Positions 56,711-64,000 of a stretch of 64,000 bases of DNA are shown in pieces. Below the pieces are notes generated by a model. The model saw only the letters and a list, made by a program, of their open reading frames with translations, did not search any database and was not told the DNA's origin. Made by a program: the position numbers and the translations under genes. The first letter of the stretch is position 1, and every line of letters starts with the position of its first letter. Source of the DNA: Toxoplasma gondii ME49. Taxonomy: Eukaryota > Apicomplexa > Conoidasida > Eucoccidiorida > Sarcocystidae. The DNA is taken from positions 881,245 through 945,244 of the forward strand of contig NC_031469.1 in assembly GCF_000006565.2 (NCBI RefSeq), in the 5' to 3' direction.

Positions 56711-59372
56711 CGGCCCAGCGGAGAGACAACACGAACCACCGCAAATAACTCTCCATTTTTGTCCAATTCCATGACGAGAAACCGATCAGACACTCCACCG
56801 ATATATAACGTACACAATTCTGTTTAACTCTCCATATGTAGGCATACGTGTAGGATTCTCATAGAAATCGCTACTTATTTATATGTATAGTTATACTTTT
56901 ACACAGATGCACCTGCAGACATTTACCTTCATATATATCCATCAGATATATTTATTTTTGCATATATTTTCAGGTGGCTGGCGTATGTGGAGACTTCGCT
57001 ACGGTTCTCGTGCATGTAGAATCAAATCCACCAGTCGCTGACCTTCGCCGTGACTCTGAGATTCTTTTTTCTTCCACATGCATTTTGCGCTTCAAAGATT
57101 AAGACATGCACAGCGTCGCACTCGCACTGCATTTTTGGATGCACATGTAAACGATGTAAAATAAACGCATCAGCGAAACGTGTCTATTCTTTTTTTGGTG
57201 TTCAGAGAACTCCTTTTCGCCTCTGTCTGTTCCAGAACGAAACTTTTTCAGTGCACTACTGGTCAGATAACAACCGAAGCTAGATTCCATGCTGCACAGG
57301 GTAGAACGCAGATCATTTGTCTGCGAAAGTGAAGCCCCAGTCTCCCCTGTTACAGCCGTTTGTCTCCTACCATCGTCATCGGAACAAAAGTCTCGGTTCA
57401 CAAACGGCTAGTGCTTTGAATGCAGAATTTCTGTTCCTCTGAAGAAAGAGCTATCTGCCTGACACACAGACATCCAGAACTCCCCCTTGGTCCTCAAGCA
57501 ACTTTTCCTGAAACTCCTGACGCTGCTGCTGCTTCCCTCGGTCACTGCCGATCAGAATGCAAACAGAAACAAGAGATGGCGCAGTGCCTGGTGGATGGAG
57601 TTGCTGGGGGGGGGGGGCGGGGAGTAGGGTGCTGTCTAAGGTGAAAGTCCACCTTTGCAAACCGCGTTATGTCCAGGTTTTTAAGGTCCAGAGCATAGAA
57701 CTGTCGATGTCTCTGTTTGCCGAATCGAAGTTCTCCTGATAGGTCTAACCGAGTATAAACTAAAATGCAAGAATCGACAAGAGTTATTTTTGTGCAGGGT
57801 GTCCTCAATCAACTTCTCAGTGCCGATTCTTTTTTTCTCTGCCGCGAAACGCGCGCAGATATCGTCTGCGTCTTGCCTGGTGTCTGCGCCGCCTTGCCAT
57901 CTTCACTACATTCTCCGTCGTACAAAGTTGGCTTTTCGAACATAAAGATGATGTATAACTCCAGTTTCAGAGTTTTCGACGCAGGCGAATTAAAGTGCAC
58001 AAGAAGTCGACTGTCGTGCTTTGCGTTGTTCATACCTCGACTCTCGACACGATTCCATAGTCGAGTTTTTGATGACGCCTTGATGCCAGTACACAGAAGG
58101 CGGACAGGCGTGCGTCACTGCCTGTTGCTGGTCACTTTTCCCTCTCTGTCCTTTGGAACGGCCCCCCGATCGGAGATCAGTTAATGGAGAGAATCACATG
58201 GAATACGAATGAACTGTACAAACACCATGATACTCACGAGTCTCGTTCCCCCTGTTCCCTTCTCCCTAATGCTTTGGTCACTATGCATTCGTAACTGTTA
58301 GAGACGGAGGGCAGTGGCAGTATAACATGCTACCTGGTTGGCGCTGCCCATGAATATGTCAGGACAAGAAAACGTTAGCCGCAGTCTCTGAGTCGAAGAG
58401 CTGACGGTTCTTGCATGCGCGCCCGTCTCTCCACCCTCACTGCTCTCAGTCTGAGCGCCGTTGAGAGCATCGATTTCCTTTTGCGCATGCGCAAACGAAA
58501 GAAGCAAGACAGAACGGTTAGAGCATTCGAATCTCGTCTTTCGCTTGCATCCAGTTCTGTCTCTGATTCTGTCCGTGTTTTGTCAGTTTCCTCGTCTGGG
58601 TGACCCTCTTCCAGGGTCTTCGCTTTTTCCCCCGCAACCGCGCATGCATGCAGAAACAAGTTCAATTCGCGTCACTTTTGGGTCGAAAAAATCCTTGAAC
58701 TGCCGTTTCTTGTTCGCTCTCCCTTTCCAAGTTTTTCCGCTTCTGCGCTTCTTTTCCTTTTTTCCGCGTTTTTAGACTCTGAATTCTCCGACTTTCTGCA
58801 TGCTCCTCACCAGCGAGGATGCGCAGAACGCCTCCCAGAGTTAACACCAGCTGTCCGGCGACCACTTTGACGTCTTTTGTCGCATTTGTCGGGTCTTTTC
58901 CTGCCTGTTCTTGCCTTTTTTCGTTTGCATGCGTCACCTTTCTCAGTTCTCGACGATTCTGAACCTATGCACATATGGACATGCTCGCTGTACCCTTTCT
59001 ACTTTCGTCTATCCACCCGTATGTATCGATGCACGCGCGCGCGTAAACGCGTGCATGCATGAAGGTCTCGCAGAGGGGCAGGGAAAAAAGAAAAAGATCA
59101 TCAAACACTTGGACAGACTCAGATCTTATGAGTCTTCTTCGCTGAAGCCGAGTTGGCTATCTCGTCCTTCTCCCTGTTCACTCACTCACTTCCTCAACTC
59201 ACTCCCTTCCTCAACTCACTCCCTTCCTCAACTCACTTGGCTACGTTCTCCGAGAGCCTCGACGCCCTTGTAAACCTGTCTACTTCTCGCTCCACTTCCA
59301 GTTCCTCTCCACCTGCCTTCAGTTCCTCACTCCACACAAACGCTTCGCAGAAACCAGGTCTTCTTCTCCAAC
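56711..59372. other. Intergenic region upstream of HGH1
   Basis: This 2.7 kb is A+T-richer near 56.8-57.0 kb, has a 12-base G run at 57606-57617 and several GCATGC sites (58415, 58488, 58643, 58927, 59053). It ends in a tandem repeat at 59189-59238, in the probable 5' UTR of the next gene. No coding region is supported. Confidence 0.5.
59189..59238 (+). repeat. Tandem repeat, 17-bp unit, three copies
   Basis: CTTCCTCAACTCACTCC occurs at 59189-59205, 59206-59222 and 59223-59238 (the last truncated). It is about 135 bases upstream of the HGH1 start codon. Confidence 0.9.
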
Positions 59373-62300
59373 ATGGAACGCAGCATGCTGTGCACTCCAG
59401 AGGAAGCCTCTCTGTACGGCGATGTCCTCGAGCTTTTGCAGCACCCTCACCGACGAGATGTACGTACACAGGCACTGCATGCATGCGTCCAGTGCAGCAG
59501 CCACGCGTCGTTTCTGTCCTTTCTGAGGTCTCTTCTTCCCGAAGGCTCGACGCATGCAGAGAAGCGAGAAGTCTCAGAGAGTCACGGCACCGTCGGAGAA
59601 GTTGAAAGGGAACCTCTCTCTCCCAGGAAGGACCTTGACAGGTTTTTGCGCTCATGCGTTCGGAATCTCGGTCAAGAAGAAGACGGCGCTTCTGCCGCCG
59701 CAGTTGAGGTCCTCATCAATCTGTCGGCTGACGAAGTTCTTGGTAAGGACTCAAATCGAAAAACGCATCTGCAGAGACGCTCAGCAAGCGGAGCGAAATC
59801 AAAGGTACCAGTGCGCGGCACAGTGGCGAATTCGCGAATGTGTGCTCTCCTCGACGACCTTCAGATTCCATTTCTATCGTGGAGAACAACAGCCTCCAAA
59901 CCCCCCTTCGACCTGTCTGCGTTACACGACGTCTACCAACATATATCTAAAATTTGTATATCTATCTAGGGTCACTTTGTAACTTTTTCTTTCGCCGATG
60001 AAAAGCCGCATGTTTTTGCATCGATATACGCGTCGGCACTCTGTGCACCGCAACCTGCACATTTTCGCGAGCTTCGTTTCTCAAACCTGTGTCTCTCGAG
60101 GCGTCGGAATTAATGAGATTTGAACTCACATCTATTATCATGACAAGATAAAATTTTACCCCGGTGCGATAAGATTTGCATCTTTTTCGAGCTGTGTAAC
60201 GACGGCGGTGCTTCAGATCTTCGCTGGATGCCACTGCAGTCAACGGCTTTAACACGGTGGCCGTCAAGCGCGCTGTCGGCTTGGGATCACAGCGGAGATT
60301 TCTGCAGTTTGTGTGCGATTTGGAGGGGAACTCTCTGAGAAAAGAAGTATCGCAGCAGCGGGTCTGCAAGCCCGACACTGTTTCCCCGTGCATGCGCCTT
60401 GTCGTGGCCATCTGTGTGTACGTACACCCCGCAGCGGACCACATGGTGAAGCGGGAGCTGCACATGGTGAACGTCGTTGTGGACAACTTGGAAGAGCAGA
60501 CAAAAAACGAAGCTCCTCGGCATGCAAACATTTCTCTCATGCTCCTCAGCAACCTGACGAGGAAGGAAGAGGCAGGACTCGCTCTTCTCGCGACCAAGCA
60601 CGGCCTCCCCGGTGAGCAAGAAGAGAAAGAGAGAGGGAGGAAAGGGAAAAGGGAGGAGACGAGGAGAAACAGGAGAAAGGAGAGAAGGACAGGAAGAAGC
60701 AGAGACGACGATGCGGCAAGGCAAACGCCAGAGTCAAAAGAAGCGGCTTCAAAGAGAGACGGAGAGGAGCAGAGACAGGTGACCGTTTTTCTGCGAGGTC
60801 AAAGGCAAACACGCTCCATGAAAACTGTGTCTTTTTCTCTGCTGTGTCTTGGCTGAAAACGTTTCGGAAGTGAGGAAACCTCACATGGCCTCTCTGCATG
60901 CAATCTGTTTCCAGGATTTAATCTCGTTCGTCTCATCCGCGTCTTGGACGCTGCAGCACGGTCCCCGTTACGTCGCCTCCCCAAAGACACGTAGGGCAGA
61001 AACACAAGAGATCGACTTCTCTTTCTTTGTTTCGATGTCGCTTCTTTCTTCTTTTCCGTTCTTTCGCGTCTCTGCCCTTTTCGTTTCCTTATCTTGTCTC
61101 GCCCGTCTCCGTTCGTTTCTGCTTCGCTTTTCTTTCTCGCTCTTCCTCTCTCCTTTTCTCGGCCAATTTTCCTTCGGGGGCTTCCGCGCAGGTCCCTTGC
61201 TTCCCCCATTGGGTGGTCGACAGGAACGGAAACGCTCAGAGGTAGCAGTGCGCCCTCGTGGATGCCTGTCTTCGGATTCGCTCCCCTTTCTCTTCGGGGC
61301 TTCGCTGGAGAGAAGCAGCGTTGTTGCCGAGCCGGAAGGAGTCAAGGCGGTCGCTGTGTGTTGCTCTTCTTCGTTGCGGTTCGTTCCCCTGTGTGAGTCT
61401 GAGCTGTGAATTGGAGAAAGAAGATTTGCGTGTACGAAGCCTTCTTTTTTCCCCCACCGTTCATTAACCTTCCAAGGTGAAGAAAAGACACTACGAGAGA
61501 GTTTGGCCGAGTTTTGACGACCAGCAGCCGTTTCATCAGAAACGTTTACACGAGGTTGTGTCATCTGAGGAGAAACAGAATCGCCTCTCGCCATGTTCGG
61601 TCCCAGTGTCTGCGAGTGCGAAGAGATGCTGCTGGAGTCCACGTTGCGGTTCTCTTCAGATTCTGGCAGGAAGAGGGATACTTCATTCTCTCGACGTTGC
61701 AGAACATTTCGAGTTTGAGAGAAGGAACCGCGACGCTGGCGGGAGCGCTCCTTCCTCAGCTCAACTCTCTTCTGTAAGTTGTTGTCGGTTCTGTAGCACC
61801 CTTCCATCCCTTAGCGGGGTAGTAGACAGGGTCTTCTCTCTCTTCTCTCTGTTCTCTCTCTTCTCTCTGTTCTCTCTCTTCTCTCCCTTGGGCGACTCGA
61901 CAAGCGGTGCGGATTGCGTGGACGCTCTTTCGAGTTTCCTTTGCCCTCGATGCACAAAGGCGCTCGTCTGCGGGTCGACCCAAGGAAATGGAGAAACCGC
62001 TTTCTCACGATAAGGAGAAGACAGACATGAACGCTCGAAGACTGCAGTGGAGGCAAATCGACACCTGGCGAGCGGCGCGAAGAGTGCAGTGGAGGGTCGA
62101 GAGAGGCTTTGAAGACCCTAGGAAACGAGATAGAGAGAAACCTTCAACAGAGAAGACGGGATCCGTGCAGATTGGGGTTTGGATGCGACGCAGCTGAAAA
62201 CGAAAGGGGTTTCCTGACTCCTTCGTCGTCGAGTTTCGCTCTTTTTTCTCTTTCCTGCTTTTCTCCGTGTTCACGCTCTCACTTCGCGTCTCTTCTGGGA

Positions 62301-64000
62301 CTACCCTGTTCCTGCGTCAACATACACCTGGACGAATCCCTTCGCCAGCTGTCTCCGTTTGGTATTCTCTCTGTCCGCTGTGTGTCGCGGAAAGACAAGC
62401 AGCGTTCCGTTTCAGTCTCCCCCTCTCAGTTTCGAAACGAATCATCTCTTTCCAGAGTTCACCGTTTTTGTTTCTCGCTTTCCCTTTCGAGGTTTCTTCT
62501 CCTCGGCTTCTGCTCACGGGTGTTTGTCGCGTTCTCCTTCTCCTTCTCCGCAGTTCCCTCCTTCCTCTCCTGCCGCCTAACTGCCACTCGCCGCTGCTGC
62601 GGCTGTGCCTGAACCTCTGTTTGGACAAGAATGTCCACGCTTCGATTTGTCGCTTTCCACCGCCCTCGTTGTCTTCGTCTCGGCTCGAGAAGAAAGTGGA
62701 ACAGGCTCAAGGCGAGGCGACAGGCAATCCCCATCTCGGTCTGAACGGAGACAGCTGTGCCCCTGCCTCCCCTGCCTCCCTTACCTCCACTCGTGACTCC
62801 ACTGCGAATTCGCCTTCCGCTTCAGCAGCCTCTTCTTCCTCCTCCTCAGCAGCAGCCTCAGACGCCGAGAGCGACAGCAACAGCAGCCGGAGTCCGTCTG
62901 TGTGCAGAACGCATGCAGTTCCGCAGTCGCGAGACGCCGACGGAGGGCGAGGCGCGAAGCGAGAAGAGCCGAGCGACATTCCTTGTTCTCTCCTCCTCGC
63001 GCTCGCGTCCTTCCTGTACCCACCGCCAGGACCGAAGAGAGCATTTATGGGAGAAGACAAAGTGGAGAAGAATGCGCAGAGGCGAGACGAAGGAGAGAAG
63101 GCTCCCGACGAGAGGAAGAGCGGCTCGTCATCGAGGGAGGAAGGAGAAGAGAAGGAAAAGAGAGAAGAAACCGAGAGCGGAGACGCACAGAGAGAGAAGG
63201 GAGAGAAGAACACAGAAAATACGACAGCGGAAAACGTCGCGCACACAGATGCAGAAGTCGCGCGGCTTCGATTTCTCCACCCAATCGTTTCGGTAGGAAA
63301 AGGCTCTCGAGTCTTGTCCAAAGACCCAAGTTTTCGAGAGCTGAAAGCAGCTGCTTCTCCTGTCTCGGCTTTTGCTCTCTGCATGCAGACTACCATTACT
63401 GAATGCTGTCGGTACAGCTTCTTCTCAACTGTTGGTTCAAATATTTGCTCGAAGTTGCGAGACGGCGTGCATGTGACATAGTGGCTATGAAACGCACAAG
63501 AAAAAACTTTGGACATGGCAAACAAAGAACATCGAGATCTGAACCATGACTTTCGCCTCGGTTCCACTGTGCCTCGTTTGACATCTATATATATATATAT
63601 ATATATATATCCCTCTCCCGTTTTCTTTCCTCTCCATTTCTGTACTTTTTTTTCTGCATCGCCCTACACTACAATTCAATGTGCCACCCTTCAGTCCGCC
63701 CCCGGCGTTTTCGCATTCTCTCTGTCCTTTGCGTCGCCTTTTGTCTCGCCGATTCATCGCTTTAGCCGTCCTCCACAGCCGTCTGCGGCGTCTCGTCTTT
63801 TTCCTCTGCACGTCCATGCGCTGCAGTGGCTTCACACCTCTTCTCTCATTCTCTCCTCTAGCTTCCTTGTTCTCCCCCCGACCAGGGTCGTTCGCTCCTC
63901 GCTTGGTCTTCTTCTCTCCGGCAAGCCTCTCGTTCTAAAGTTTTTGTGCTCTGTCCAAAGTCTCTGTTCTCTCCTGCAGACACAGCTAGGTTTTCTCCAA
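59373..64000 (+). CDS. HGH1: HGH1 family protein (FAM203, eEF2 folding factor), 3' end outside window
   Basis: Exons are 59373-59742, 60240-60611, 60915-60990, 61660-61773, 62554-63292 and 63980 onward, all in phase. At least 564 residues are coded before the window ends. ARM/HEAT-like helices match HGH1: DVLELLQHPHRRDVRTQAL, AVEVLINLSADEVLG, ANISLMLLSNLTRKEEAG, YFILSTLQNISSLREGTA and LLPQLNSLL. Then comes the C-terminal DUF384-type block DIPCSLLLALASFLYPPPGP (family: D-I-L-P-x-L-L-L-P-L-x-G-P-E). HGH1 in yeast and human is a cytosolic ARM-repeat chaperone that helps elongation factor 2 fold with CCT/TRiC. The protein is longer than human HGH1 (about 390 aa) because of a Ser-rich insert and an acidic Lys/Glu-rich stretch in the fifth exon. 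Confidence 0.88.
61834..61887 (+). repeat. Tandem repeat, 18-bp pyrimidine unit, three copies
   Basis: TTCTCTCTCTTCTCTCTG occurs at 61834-61851, 61852-61869 and 61870-61887 (the last diverged). It lies in an HGH1 intron. Confidence 0.9.
63583..63612. repeat. (TA)n microsatellite
   Basis: An uninterrupted TATATA run in the last visible HGH1 intron. Confidence 0.9.

Overview
This window is nuclear DNA of a coccidian apicomplexan, most likely Toxoplasma gondii or a close relative such as Hammondia or Neospora. The evidence is the gene style (many small exons, long pyrimidine-rich introns, Ser/Arg-rich low-complexity protein stretches), abundant TGCATGCA palindromes, and many (TA)n/(CATA)n microsatellites. 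I see no bacterial-type operon, CRISPR array, insertion sequence or rRNA. I did not detect a tRNA by eye.

Layout: (1) 1-1.0 kb, the last two visible exons of a PUB-domain (p97/CDC48-binding) gene on +. (2) 3.7-9.4 kb, a six-exon unrecognised gene on -. (3) 10.1-11.1 kb, a divergent RluA-type pseudouridine synthase-like gene on -. (4) 12.95-13.55 kb, an intronless STEEP1/CXorf56 (UPF0428) homologue on +. (5) 16.4-28.1 kb on -, a 14-exon DEAD-box RNA helicase with a C-terminal GUCT domain resembling plant chloroplast RH3 and DDX21, preceded by a 387-residue leader with a signal-peptide-like start. (6) 30.6-about 36.4 kb on +, a very large Ser-rich protein with helical Leu-rich segments, probably of the organellar HPR/RAP class. 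(7) 37.3-43.9 kb on -, a complete aldehyde dehydrogenase whose introns carry most of the microsatellites. (8) 47.8-48.9 kb and 55.25-56.7 kb, two secreted orphan proteins on +, with a mitochondrial ribosomal protein bL36 gene on - between them. (9) 59.4 kb to the end, an HGH1 (eEF2 chaperone) homologue on + that runs off the window.

Exon models for the helicase, aldehyde dehydrogenase and HGH1 were built by hand from splice sites plus reading phase. All junctions in those three models agree in phase. Total coding lengths are 1053 aa (helicase), 497 aa (aldehyde dehydrogenase) and at least 564 aa (HGH1, incomplete).

The most interesting items are the helicase, which looks like an apicoplast-targeted RH3-type enzyme and needs a GC-AG intron; the aldehyde dehydrogenase start codon, which appears to be split by an intron; the two secreted orphan genes; and the STEEP1 homologue in a protist lineage.
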